64,000 bases of DNA from Microbacterium sp. SS28 (lineage in GTDB: Bacteria > Actinomycetota > Actinomycetes > Actinomycetales > Microbacteriaceae), in NCBI RefSeq assembly GCF_022761035.1, contig NZ_JAKWJP010000002.1:310001-374000 (forward strand), read 5' to 3'. Numbering within the stretch: the first letter of the stretch is position 1; the number at the start of each line of letters is the position of its first letter. The notes beneath the pieces were generated by a model. That model worked only from the letters and a program-made list of their open reading frames with translations, did not search any database and was not told the origin of the DNA. The position numbers and the translations under genes were made by a program. This document shows, piece by piece, positions 23,444 through 31,920 of the stretch.

Positions 23444-23887
23444 ATGACCGAGACCGTTCTTCCCGCGACGCTCGCCGAGATCCGCGACGAGTTCCTCGAG
23501 CTCGCCGAGCCGGAGCGCCTGCAGCTTCTCCTGGAGTTCTCGCAGGAGCTTCCGGCCGTGCCGTCCGAGTACGAGGGCCATCCCGAGCTGTCCGAGCGCG
23601 TCGCCGAATGCCAGTCCCCCGTCTACATCATCCTCGAGGTCGACGACGAGGGCATCGTCGCGATGCACGCGACAGCTCCGCGCGAGGCGCCCACGACGCG
23701 CGGCTTCGCGAGCATCCTCGTGCAGGGCATCACGGGCCTCAGCGCCGCCGAAGTGCTCGCCATCCCCGACGACTTCCCGCAGTCGATCGGCCTGACGCGG
23801 GCGGTCTCGCCGCTGCGCATCGCCGGCATGACGGGCATGCTTATGCGCGCCAAGCGACAGGTCCGGGCGAGGCTGGCCGCGTCATGA
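23444..23887 (+). CDS. sufE: SufE family sulfur-acceptor protein
   Basis: A 147-residue SufE homologue. Seen: LLEFSQELPAVPSEY, the sulfur-accepting Cys in RVAECQSPVY, and FASILVQGITGLSAAEVLAI. SufE takes persulfide from SufS or a similar donor for Fe-S assembly. ATG 23444 has GGGAGG 9 nt upstream. It pairs with the sulfurtransferase in front and overlaps the reductase behind (ATGA). Confidence 0.88.
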   Translation: MTETVLPATLAEIRDEFLELAEPERLQLLLEFSQELPAVPSEYEGHPELSERVAECQSPVYIILEVDDEGIVAMHATAPREAPTTRGFASILVQGITGLSAAEVLAIPDDFPQSIGLTRAVSPLRIAGMTGMLMRAKRQVRARLAAS

Positions 23888-24615
23888 CCGCGGCATCCGC
23901 CCCGTCGATCGTCACGGAGGTCGTGCCGCGGTCCCTCGCCACGGCGACGATGGGCGCAGGCGACACGGACGAGTGGATGTCGCAGCGCTACGCCGCGCCG
24001 GACGGCCGCTTCGTGCGCCTCAACCTCGTCACGACGATCACGGGCGCCACAGCGGGCGTCGACGGCACGAGCAACAGCATCACCTCGCGCACCGACCGCT
24101 ACGTGCTCGGGGCGATCCGCCGCGCCGCCGACGTCGTGGTCGTGGGCGCCGAGACCGTGCGCGCGGAGGGCTACATGCTCCCGAAGTCGGTGCGCCTCGC
24201 GATCGTGACGGCGTCGGGCGATCTCGGCGAGAAGGGTCTGCGCACCGACGGCGACCGCCGGCCCGCGATCATCCTGTGCCCGCAGGCCCGCGCTGCGCGC
24301 GTGCGCGAGGCGCTCCGCGACGCGCCGGTCGAGATCATGCCCCTTCCCGCCCACGACGACGCTGTCGGGCCGCAGGCGATCGTCGATGCGCTCGTCGCGG
24401 CGCACCTCCCCCGCATCGTCTGCGAGGGCGGGCCCGCACTCGCGACGCAGTTCCTCGAGGCGGGCGTCGTCGACGAGGTGTGCGTCACGGTGTCACCGGC
24501 GATCGAGCCGCCGGGGCATCCGTTCGTCCAGGTGAGCTCCGCCGTCGCGACCTCCGTCGCCGGCATGCTGGTCGACGACGCGGGCTTCAGTTATCTGCGT
24601 CTGCATCCGCAGTGA
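23884..24615 (+). CDS. RibD C-terminal-like pyrimidine reductase family protein
   Basis: A 243-residue member of the RibD-C/DHFR-like fold, which reduces ribosylamino-pyrimidines with NADPH in riboflavin synthesis; stand-alone relatives often have unknown substrates. Seen: RFVRLNLVTTITGA (substrate strand), VVVVGAETVRAEGY, and IVCEGGPALATQFLEAGVVD near the C-terminus, the typical glycine-containing NADPH loop. The 4-nt overlap with sufE implies co-translation. Its 3' end overlaps the convergent hydrolase by 29 bp. Confidence 0.8.
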   Translation: MTAASAPSIVTEVVPRSLATATMGAGDTDEWMSQRYAAPDGRFVRLNLVTTITGATAGVDGTSNSITSRTDRYVLGAIRRAADVVVVGAETVRAEGYMLPKSVRLAIVTASGDLGEKGLRTDGDRRPAIILCPQARAARVREALRDAPVEIMPLPAHDDAVGPQAIVDALVAAHLPRIVCEGGPALATQFLEAGVVDEVCVTVSPAIEPPGHPFVQVSSAVATSVAGMLVDDAGFSYLRLHPQ

Positions 24616-25810
24616 CCAGGTCCTTGCGCTGCAGCCACGATCGGATCGCGCCGCTCCACCGCTCCTGGTCGTAGTTCCACAGCTTGGTGTGGCGGGCGAC
24701 CTCGAAGACCTGCATCTCGACCAGGTCGGGGCGCTGCACGACGAGGTCGTGCGACGAGTCGGACGGCACGAATCCGTCGTCGTCGCTGTGCAGGATGAGG
24801 ATCGGATGCCGCAGCTCGTGCGCGCGCGAGACGACGTCGAGGCGATCGAACGGGATGCCGCTCCCCGTGCGCGTGACGGGCGACGCCCAGTCCGACGCGA
24901 GCGCGCCGATCGCGAGCCCCGTGATCGCGCTCGGGAGGCCGTTGAGCTTCGTCTGGTGGTCGAGCACCTTGCGCCAGTCGATGACGGGCGATTCGAGCAC
25001 GAGCCCCGCGATGAGGTCGCGGTGCGCCGAGTTGAGCGCGACCTGGAGCGCGATCGCGCCGCCCATCGACCACCCCATGAGCACGACGCGGCGCGCGCCC
25101 CGGCGGCGGGCGAAGCCCACGGCGGCGTCGACATCCCGCCACTCCGTCGCCCCGAGCGTGTAGGTGCCGGTGCGGCTGCGAGGCGCCTCGCCGTCGTTGC
25201 GGTACGACACGACGAGCGACGTCACGCCCGCGGCGTGGAAGACCGGCACGGCGCGCAGGCACTCGCGGCGATCCGTGCCGCGGCCGTGGATCTGGATGAC
25301 CCACGTGTCGCCGCCGCCCGCAGCGGGAAAGAGCCACGCGGGGCACGGGCCGACCGCCGAGCCGATGAGCTCGGGCGTGAACGGCAGGTGCAGCTCTTCT
25401 GCGCGCGAGTAGTACCAGCCGCTGAACGCGGCGTCGGCCGAGAGGCTCGAGGAGGGCGCGATGTGGGTCAGCAGCTTGCGCTTGACGGTGTCGCCGTCCT
25501 CAGCGAGCACCGAGCCGAGCTTGACGTAGGTCGCCGTCCCCGAAGTGAACAGCCCGTAGCGTCCGGGGAGGCTCGTGTCGGGCGTCCGGCTCAGCGTGAT
25601 CGTCTGAGCGGCGGTGTCCAGACCGACGATCTTGGTGTCGGCGATGCGGACGGAGGGCGTCACGATGCGGCGCGCGTACCGGACCGACACGAAGCCGAGG
25701 AGAGTCAGGATTCCGGTCAGCGCGACGCTCAGCGTCACCAGCGCCGCACGGATGCCGGCGAGGAGGGCGGGGGTTGCACCACGCGTCGCGGCGCGCCTGG
25801 GAGTGACCAT
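24587..25810 (-). CDS. Membrane-anchored alpha/beta hydrolase
   Basis: A 407-residue protein. A single N-terminal hydrophobic helix (about 18-42) probably anchors it with the hydrolase domain outside the cell. The fold shows VIQIHGRGTD (oxyanion), GWSMGG with Ser248, the acid in HSDDDGFVP and His in VARHTKLW. The ~100 residues after the anchor form a beta-rich domain of unknown role. Family members are esterases or peptidases. The substrate is not predictable. It starts 25 bp from DUF3000 on the opposite strand. Confidence 0.78.
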   Translation of the reverse strand: MVTPRRAATRGATPALLAGIRAALVTLSVALTGILTLLGFVSVRYARRIVTPSVRIADTKIVGLDTAAQTITLSRTPDTSLPGRYGLFTSGTATYVKLGSVLAEDGDTVKRKLLTHIAPSSSLSADAAFSGWYYSRAEELHLPFTPELIGSAVGPCPAWLFPAAGGGDTWVIQIHGRGTDRRECLRAVPVFHAAGVTSLVVSYRNDGEAPRSRTGTYTLGATEWRDVDAAVGFARRRGARRVVLMGWSMGGAIALQVALNSAHRDLIAGLVLESPVIDWRKVLDHQTKLNGLPSAITGLAIGALASDWASPVTRTGSGIPFDRLDVVSRAHELRHPILILHSDDDGFVPSDSSHDLVVQRPDLVEMQVFEVARHTKLWNYDQERWSGAIRSWLQRKDLVTADADADN

Positions 25811-25835
25811 CGAGCCCTCACTCTAGTCTGTCCGC

Positions 25836-26426
25836 GTGGCTGAGCTTCGTCCCCCGGCGCCTTCGGCGTCGTTCGCGCGCGCGGCCGAGGAGGTGCGGAA
25901 CACGGGCTTCCGCGACGACCTCATCGTGAGGGAGATCCCTGCGCCGCCGGGGCTCGCGCCCGAGGCGATCGCCCTCGCGGGCGACGTGCGGCCCGAGGCG
26001 GAGGGCCGGGCTTCCGATCTCGGGACTGGGCGCTTCATCCTCCTCCACGACCCCGACGAGCCCGCAGCATGGGAAGGACCCTGGCGCATCGTGTGCTTCG
26101 CTCAGGCGCCCCTCGAGCCGGACATCGGCATCGATCCGCTCCTCGCCGACGTGACCTGGTCATGGCTCGTCGATGCGCTCGACGCGCACGGCGCCGAATA
26201 CGGCGCGGCATCCGGAACCGCGACGAAGACGCTCTCGAAAGGGTTCGGGTCGCTCGCGGCCGAAGGCGACGGCGCGCAGATCGAGCTGCGGGCGTCGTGG
26301 TCCCCGCAGGGCGGTGTCGGGCCACACGTGGAAGCATGGGCAGAGCTGGTCTGCATGCTCGCCGGGCTCCCGCCCGGATCGGAAGGCATCGCCGTCCTCG
26401 ACAACCGGAGGACGCCGCGTGGCTGA
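25836..26426 (+). CDS. DUF3000 family protein
   Basis: A 196-residue actinobacterium-specific protein matching DUF3000 in layout: an N-terminal FARAAEEVRNTGFRDDLIV, then IVCFAQAPLEPDIG, DVTWSWLVDAL and HVEAWAELVCMLAGLPPG. Function unknown. The GTG start lacks a ribosome site and lies just after TAGTCT, so the mRNA may be leaderless. It overlaps RNase D by 8 nt, a pairing I recall as common in actinobacteria. Confidence 0.8.
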   Translation: MAELRPPAPSASFARAAEEVRNTGFRDDLIVREIPAPPGLAPEAIALAGDVRPEAEGRASDLGTGRFILLHDPDEPAAWEGPWRIVCFAQAPLEPDIGIDPLLADVTWSWLVDALDAHGAEYGAASGTATKTLSKGFGSLAAEGDGAQIELRASWSPQGGVGPHVEAWAELVCMLAGLPPGSEGIAVLDNRRTPRG

Positions 26427-27618
26427 ATACCTCGTCATCGCCGATGCGGACGGACTGACGGATGCCGCCGCCCGCCTCGCGGAGGGGACGGGGCCCGTCG
26501 CGGTCGACGTCGAACGCGCGTCGGGCTTCCGCTACTCGCAGCGCGCCTATCTCATCCAGGTCTTCCGCCGCGGAGCGGGACTCTTCCTCTTCGACCCGCC
26601 GCCGATCGGCGACTTCCATGCGCTGCAGGACGCGATCGGCGACGTCGAGTGGGTGCTCCACGCCGCGAGCCAGGATCTTCCTTCGCTGCGCGAGCTCGAC
26701 CTCGTCCCGGTCTCGATCTTCGACACGGAGCTCGCCTCACGGCTGCTCGGTCGCGAGCGCGTCGGGCTGGGCGCCGTGGTCGAGGAGACGCTCGGCATCG
26801 CGCTTGCGAAGGCGCATTCGGCCTCGGACTGGTCGGTCCGCCCACTCCCGCACGCGTGGCTCGAGTATGCGGCGCTCGACGTCGAGCATCTCGTCGACGT
26901 GCGCGATGTGCTCGCGGCGGACCTCGAGGCGCAGGGCAAGACCGAGTTCGCCGCGCAGGAGTTCCAGGCGGTCCTCGAGCGACTTCCCAAGGCGCCGCGC
27001 GAAGAGCCGTGGCGACGCCTGAGCGGCCTGCACACGGTGAGGGGACGGCGCTCGCTCGCGGTCGCACGCGCACTGTGGACGGCGCGAGAGGAGTACGCGC
27101 GGGATGAGGATGTCTCACCCGGACGCCTCGTGCCCGACCGCGCGCTCGTCGCGGCGGTCCTCGCTGACCCCGCCACGAAGGCGGAGCTCGCACGGGTCAA
27201 GGACTTCACGGGCCGCGCGAGCCGCTCGCAGCTGGATCGCTGGTGGGCAGCGATCGAGGAAGGCCGTGCAACGGAGGACCTGCCGAACGACCGCGCGACC
27301 GGTGGGGACTCGCTGCCTCCCCCGCGCGCGTGGCCGGATCGCAATCCGCCCGCGGATGCGCGCCTGAAGGCCGCGAGGCCCGTGCTCGAGGCGCTCGCGG
27401 AGTCTCTTCAGATGCCCGTCGAGAACCTTCTGACACCCGAACTGCTCCGCCGGGTCGCGTGGGCGCCACCGTCCCCCATCGACGCGGACTCCATCGGACA
27501 GGCGCTCACGGAGCTCGGCGCGCGCAGATGGCAGATTGAGCAATCTGCACAGCCGATCGCCGATGCCTTTGTGGCTTCCGTGCAAGTCGATTCCGAGGCC
27601 CCTGAGACGGGTTCGTAG
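26419..27618 (+). CDS. rnd: Ribonuclease D (DEDD exonuclease with HRDC)
   Basis: A 399-residue 3'-5' exoribonuclease. The DEDD residues are in AVDVERA (D30, E32), HAASQDLPSL (D86) and the YAALDVEHL motif with Tyr and Asp. An HRDC domain follows at about 210-290 (LSGLHTVRGRRSLAVARAL). It would trim tRNA and other stable RNA 3' ends. GTG 26419 has GGAGG upstream and overlaps DUF3000. A GC hairpin after the stop may end the transcript. Confidence 0.9.
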   Translation: MAEYLVIADADGLTDAAARLAEGTGPVAVDVERASGFRYSQRAYLIQVFRRGAGLFLFDPPPIGDFHALQDAIGDVEWVLHAASQDLPSLRELDLVPVSIFDTELASRLLGRERVGLGAVVEETLGIALAKAHSASDWSVRPLPHAWLEYAALDVEHLVDVRDVLAADLEAQGKTEFAAQEFQAVLERLPKAPREEPWRRLSGLHTVRGRRSLAVARALWTAREEYARDEDVSPGRLVPDRALVAAVLADPATKAELARVKDFTGRASRSQLDRWWAAIEEGRATEDLPNDRATGGDSLPPPRAWPDRNPPADARLKAARPVLEALAESLQMPVENLLTPELLRRVAWAPPSPIDADSIGQALTELGARRWQIEQSAQPIADAFVASVQVDSEAPETGS

Positions 27619-27691
27619 GTTTCCGCCACCCGATTCGGGGGCCTCCGGGGCCCCTCCTAGGCTGGCTGCATCCCAACTTTCTGGAGGCAGA

Positions 27692-28897
27692 GTGGCCGAG
27701 ATTTCGGACGTCTTCTTCGTCGATGGCACGCGCACCCCCTTCGGTCGCGCCGGCGAAAAGGGCATGTACTGGAACACCCGCGCCGATGACCTCGCCGTCA
27801 AGGCGACCATCGGACTCATGGAGCGCAATCCCGGCGTTCCCAAGGACCGCATCGACGACGTGGCGATCGCCGCGACGTCGCAGACGGGCGACCAGGGGCT
27901 GACCCTCGGGCGCTCCGTCGCGATCCTGGCGGGGCTTCCGCAGACCGTTCCCGGGTTCGCGATCGACCGGATGTGCGCGGGCGCCATGACGAGCGTCACC
28001 ACGATGGCCGGCTCGATCGGCGTCGGCATGTACGACGTCGCGCTCGCGGGCGGTGTCGAGCACATGGGCCACCACCCCATCGGCGCGAACTCCGACCCCA
28101 ACCCGCGCTTCGTCGCAGAGCGCATGGTCGACCCGGGCGCCCTCAACATGGGTGTCACGGCCGAGCGCATCTTCGACCGGTTCCCGCACCTCACCAAGGA
28201 GCGCAGCGACCGGTACGGAATGCTGAGCCAGCACAAGGCGCAGGCGGCCTACGACGCGGGCAAGATCCAGCCCGACCTCGTGCAGGTCGCGATCAAGGAC
28301 GCGAACGGCGCCTGGGGTCTTGCGACCGAGGACGAGGGCCGCCGGCCGCAGACGACGATGGAGGACCTCGCGGGCCTCAAGACGCCGTTCCGTCCGCACG
28401 GCCGCGTCAGCGCCGGCACGTCCTCGCCGCTCACGGACGGCGCGACGATGGCGCTCCTCGCCGGCGGCGGTGCCGTCAAGGAGCTCGGCCTCGCGCCGAA
28501 GATGAGGCTCGTCTCGTTCGCGTTCGCGGGCGTGCAGCCCGAGATCATGGGCATCGGCCCCATCCCCTCGACCGAGAAGGCGCTCAAGAAGGCCGGACTC
28601 ACGATCGACGACATCGGAGCCTTCGAGCTCAACGAGGCCTTCGCGATCCAGGTCATCTCGCTTCTGGACCACTTCGGCATCGCCGACGACGACCCGCGGG
28701 TCAACCCGTGGGGCGGTGCGATCGCCCTCGGGCACCCGCTCGCGGCATCCGGTGTGCGTCTCATGATCCAGCTCGCGGCACAGTTCGCCGAGCGCCCCGA
28801 CGTCCGCTACGGCCTCACGGCGATGTGCGTGGGCCTCGGACAGGGCGGCTCGGTCATCTGGGAGAACCCGCACTTCGACGGCAAGAAGCGCAAGTAA
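27692..28897 (+). CDS. fadA: Acetyl-CoA C-acyltransferase (beta-ketothiolase)
   Basis: A 401-residue thiolase, the last step of fatty-acid beta-oxidation: 3-ketoacyl-CoA plus CoA gives acetyl-CoA and a shortened acyl-CoA. Catalytic set: Cys95 in DRMCAG, His348 in LGHPLAASG, Cys379 in AMCVGLGQG, and the NEAFA motif. GTG 27692 follows GGAGG. It is 13 nt upstream of fadB, so the two encode the trifunctional-type complex. A TetR regulator gene follows the pair. Confidence 0.94.
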   Translation: MAEISDVFFVDGTRTPFGRAGEKGMYWNTRADDLAVKATIGLMERNPGVPKDRIDDVAIAATSQTGDQGLTLGRSVAILAGLPQTVPGFAIDRMCAGAMTSVTTMAGSIGVGMYDVALAGGVEHMGHHPIGANSDPNPRFVAERMVDPGALNMGVTAERIFDRFPHLTKERSDRYGMLSQHKAQAAYDAGKIQPDLVQVAIKDANGAWGLATEDEGRRPQTTMEDLAGLKTPFRPHGRVSAGTSSPLTDGATMALLAGGGAVKELGLAPKMRLVSFAFAGVQPEIMGIGPIPSTEKALKKAGLTIDDIGAFELNEAFAIQVISLLDHFGIADDDPRVNPWGGAIALGHPLAASGVRLMIQLAAQFAERPDVRYGLTAMCVGLGQGGSVIWENPHFDGKKRK

Positions 28898-28910
28898 GGA
28901 CCATCGACGA

Positions 28911-31070
28911 ATGACGAACACCGCTTCCGAGCAGTACGCCCAGATCGACTTCTCGCCGCTGGACGCCCTCGCCGACGGAGAGGTGGTGACGCACTCCCCC
29001 GTGCGCGACATCCGCCTCGCCTCCGGCAAGGTCCTCGCCCTCATCACGCTCGACAACGGCCGTGACCACAACCGCCCCAACACTCTGGGACCGACGACGC
29101 TCAAAGAGCTCGGCGCGACGCTGAACTCGCTCAAGGCGCGTGCGGCCGACGGTGAGATCCACGCCGTGGCTCTCACCGGCAAGCAGTACATCCTCGCCGC
29201 AGGTGCCGACCTGTCGGACATCTCGCGGGTGGGCTCGAAGGACAACGCGCTGCTCATCGCGCAGCTCGGTCACCACGTGCTCGGCAAGCTGTCCGAGCTC
29301 GGCGTGCCCTCCTTCGCGTTCGTCAACGGGCTCGCGCTCGGCGGCGGACTCGAGATCGCGCTCAACTCCACGTATCGGACAGTGGATGCCTCGGCGGCCG
29401 CGATCGCGCTGCCCGAGGTCTTCCTCGGCATCATCCCCGGCTGGGGCGGCGCCTACCTCCTGCCGAACCTCATCGGCATCGAGAACGCGCTCGAGGTCGT
29501 CGTATCGAACCCGCTCAAGCAGAACCGCATGCTCAAGCCGCAGCAGGCGTTCGACTACGGGATCGTCGATGCGATCTTCCCCGCGGCGAACTACCTCGAG
29601 GACTCGCTCCGCTGGGCGGACGGCGTGCTCGGCGGCTCCGTCAAGGTCGTCCGCAAGAACGAGCCGGGCAAGATCGAGCGCCTCACGAAGTGGCCCATCG
29701 CCATCAAGGTCGCGCGCGGCATGCTCGAGTCGAAGATCGGCACGGTCCCGCGCTCGCCGTACGCCGCGCTCGAACTCCTCGACAAGGCGAAGAGCGGCAC
29801 GAAGGCCGAGGGCTTCGCGCGTGAGGACGAGGCGCTCGCCGACCTCGTGACGGGCGATCAGTTCGCGGCATCCATGTACGCCTTCGACCTCGTGCAGAAG
29901 CGCGCGAAGCGCCCCGTCGGCGCCCCCGACAAGGGCCTCGCGAAGAAGGTCACGAAGGTCGGGATCATCGGTGCGGGCCTCATGGCGAGCCAGTTCGCCC
30001 TGCTGTTCGTGCGCAAGCTGCAGGTGCCCGTCCTGATCACCGACCTCGACCAGGCGCGCGTCGACAAGGGCATCGCGTACATCCACGAGGAGATCGGCAA
30101 GCTCGAGGCGAAGGGCCGTCTCGACGGCGACACCGCCAACAAGCTGCGCGCGCTCGTCACGGGGACGACCGACAAGAGCCTCTACGCGGACTGCGACTTC
30201 GTCATCGAGGCCGTCTTCGAAGAGGTCGGCGTCAAGCAGGCCGTCTTCGGCGAGATCGAGCAGTTCATCGCCGAGGACGCGATCCTCGCGACGAACACGT
30301 CGTCGCTCTCGGTCGAGGAGATCGGCGCGAAGCTCGCTCACCCGGAGCGGCTCGTGGGCTTCCACTTCTTCAACCCGGTCGCCGTCATGCCGCTCATCGA
30401 GATCGTCACGACCCCGCAGACGGCGGATGCCGCCCTCTCGACCGCCTTCGTGGTCGCGCGAGGGCTCGGCAAGAACGCCGTGCTGACGGCCGACGCGCCG
30501 GGCTTCGTCGTCAACCGCCTGCTCGCCAAGGTCATGGGCGAAGCAGCGCGCGCCGTCTACGAGGGCACGCCGCTGCTGACTGTCGAGAAGGCTTTCGCGC
30601 CCCTCGGTCTGCCGATGACGCCGTTCCAGCTCATCGACCTCGTCGGCTGGAAGGTCGCGGCGCACGTACAGGACACGATGGCGCACGCGTTCCCTGACCG
30701 GTTCTACGCCAACGAGAACTTCCACCGGCTCGCGGAGCTTCCGGAGGTCGTAGAAAAGGACAAGTCCGGCCGCGTCACGGGCTGGTCGAAGGCCGCGTCG
30801 GCCGTGCTCAAGGGCGCCGTCGGCTCCGCCTCCTCGAGCGAGGAGGCGATCCTGCAGCGGGTTCAGGACGGCCTCGCGCAGGAGATCAGGATCATGCTCG
30901 ACGAAAAGGTCGTCCCCGAGGTCGAGGACATCGACCTGTGCCTCATCCTCGGCGCAGGCTGGCCCTTCATCGACGGCGGCGCCTCGCCCTACCTCGATCG
31001 CGAGGGGGCATCCGAGCGAGTCTTCGGCGGCACGTTCCACCACCCCGTCATCAAGGGGATCGCCGGCTGA
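28911..31070 (+). CDS. fadB: Multifunctional fatty-acid oxidation protein (hydratase / 3-hydroxyacyl-CoA dehydrogenase)
   Basis: A 719-residue two-enzyme protein. The N-terminal enoyl-CoA hydratase domain (about 1-300) has LAAGADLSDIS and LPEVFLGIIPGWGGA with its Glu. The dehydrogenase domain starts about 350 with the NAD motif GIIGAGLMASQFALL, then LVGFHFFNPV with the catalytic His. Two C-terminal helical domains follow. It converts enoyl-CoA to 3-ketoacyl-CoA for FadA. It is 13 nt after fadA, and a terminator follows the stop. Confidence 0.94.
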   Translation: MTNTASEQYAQIDFSPLDALADGEVVTHSPVRDIRLASGKVLALITLDNGRDHNRPNTLGPTTLKELGATLNSLKARAADGEIHAVALTGKQYILAAGADLSDISRVGSKDNALLIAQLGHHVLGKLSELGVPSFAFVNGLALGGGLEIALNSTYRTVDASAAAIALPEVFLGIIPGWGGAYLLPNLIGIENALEVVVSNPLKQNRMLKPQQAFDYGIVDAIFPAANYLEDSLRWADGVLGGSVKVVRKNEPGKIERLTKWPIAIKVARGMLESKIGTVPRSPYAALELLDKAKSGTKAEGFAREDEALADLVTGDQFAASMYAFDLVQKRAKRPVGAPDKGLAKKVTKVGIIGAGLMASQFALLFVRKLQVPVLITDLDQARVDKGIAYIHEEIGKLEAKGRLDGDTANKLRALVTGTTDKSLYADCDFVIEAVFEEVGVKQAVFGEIEQFIAEDAILATNTSSLSVEEIGAKLAHPERLVGFHFFNPVAVMPLIEIVTTPQTADAALSTAFVVARGLGKNAVLTADAPGFVVNRLLAKVMGEAARAVYEGTPLLTVEKAFAPLGLPMTPFQLIDLVGWKVAAHVQDTMAHAFPDRFYANENFHRLAELPEVVEKDKSGRVTGWSKAASAVLKGAVGSASSSEEAILQRVQDGLAQEIRIMLDEKVVPEVEDIDLCLILGAGWPFIDGGASPYLDREGASERVFGGTFHHPVIKGIAG

Positions 31071-31088
31071 GGCATCCCGATCCGTCTG

Positions 31089-31118
31089 AGGGCGGCCCTT
31101 CTGCGGAAGGGTCGCCCT
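31089..31118 (+). terminator. Intrinsic terminator after fadAB
   Basis: AGGGCGGCCCTTC, loop TGCG, GAAGGGTCGCCCT with one mismatch, then CGTTCGTG. It begins 19 nt after the fadB stop. Confidence 0.65.
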
Positions 31119-31160
31119 CGTTCGTGCGACTGGCGGGCAGGCAGCCCTTTCAGGTAGCTT

Positions 31161-31174
31161 CTGAACATGTTCAG
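31161..31174. promoter_or_regulatory. Perfect 14-bp palindrome over the TetR start codon
   Basis: CTGAACATGTTCAG is a perfect palindrome, with the ATG of the TetR gene at its centre (31167). Operators of this size are common for TetR dimers, and the position would allow tight autorepression. Confidence 0.55.
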
Positions 31175-31847
31175 TACTCCCGAGCCTGTCGCCCGCAGCA
31201 AGAGCGAGCGGACGCGCGAACGCATACGCGCAGCGGCACTCGAGTCGTTCCGCACGCGCGGCTACGACGAGACGACGATCCGCAGCATCGCCGCGGAGGC
31301 GGGAGTGTCGGTCGGCACCACGAACTACCACTTCGGGTCGAAGAACGCCCTCGTGCAGGAGCTGTACCTCGAGGTCCAGCAGGCCCACCGGTCCGCGGCC
31401 GCTCCGTTGCTGGCGACCACTGACGACCTCGTCGAGCGGCTCTCGATCGTGTACACGACGGGCCTCGACCAGCTGACGCCCTACCACGCGCACGCGCCCG
31501 AGTTCCTTTCGGCCGCCGTGTCGCCGCGCTCTCCGATCAACCCCCTCGCAGAGGAGTCGGCGCCCGCGTTCGCGATCGTCGAGGGCCTCTTCCGCGACGC
31601 CGTCGACGGTGCGGCCGACGCGCTTCCCGACGAGTTCCGCACGGCGCTCCCCCACGCGCTCGCGCTCGGCCACCTGCTGCTCGCGCTCTTCTGGGTCTAC
31701 GACTCCTCGCCGGGACAGGCCCGCTCGCGCCGTCTCGTCGAGCGCGGCCTCAAGCTGCTGCGCTTCGTGGTCCCCCTCATACGCGTGCCGCTCTTCCGCG
31801 GGCCTCTCCGGGAACTGCTAGACCTTGTCGCCGAGGTCCGCACGTGA
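31167..31847 (+). CDS. TetR family transcriptional regulator
   Basis: A 226-residue TetR-type repressor. The N-terminal HTH reads ERTRERIRAAALESFRTRGY then TTIRSIAAEAGVSVGTTNYH. The C-terminal ligand domain is helical and unassigned. It follows fadAB and likely senses acyl-CoA or a fatty acid, but that is inferred from position only. No Shine-Dalgarno is seen, and the start codon lies inside a palindromic operator, so a leaderless or very short leader is likely. Confidence 0.85.
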   Translation: MFSTPEPVARSKSERTRERIRAAALESFRTRGYDETTIRSIAAEAGVSVGTTNYHFGSKNALVQELYLEVQQAHRSAAAPLLATTDDLVERLSIVYTTGLDQLTPYHAHAPEFLSAAVSPRSPINPLAEESAPAFAIVEGLFRDAVDGAADALPDEFRTALPHALALGHLLLALFWVYDSSPGQARSRRLVERGLKLLRFVVPLIRVPLFRGPLRELLDLVAEVRT

Positions 31848-31920
31848 GTGCGGTGGATTCGTCGCCGCGGACGGAAGCCGATCCGATCGCCTCGCATCCT
31901 CCGGCGTTCGAGGACGCTCT

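Noticed and set aside
28854-31673. 939-codon minus-strand open frame opposite fadB and the TetR gene
   Set aside because: It spans two real genes and an intergenic terminator and has only Arg/Glu/Asp-rich shadow composition.
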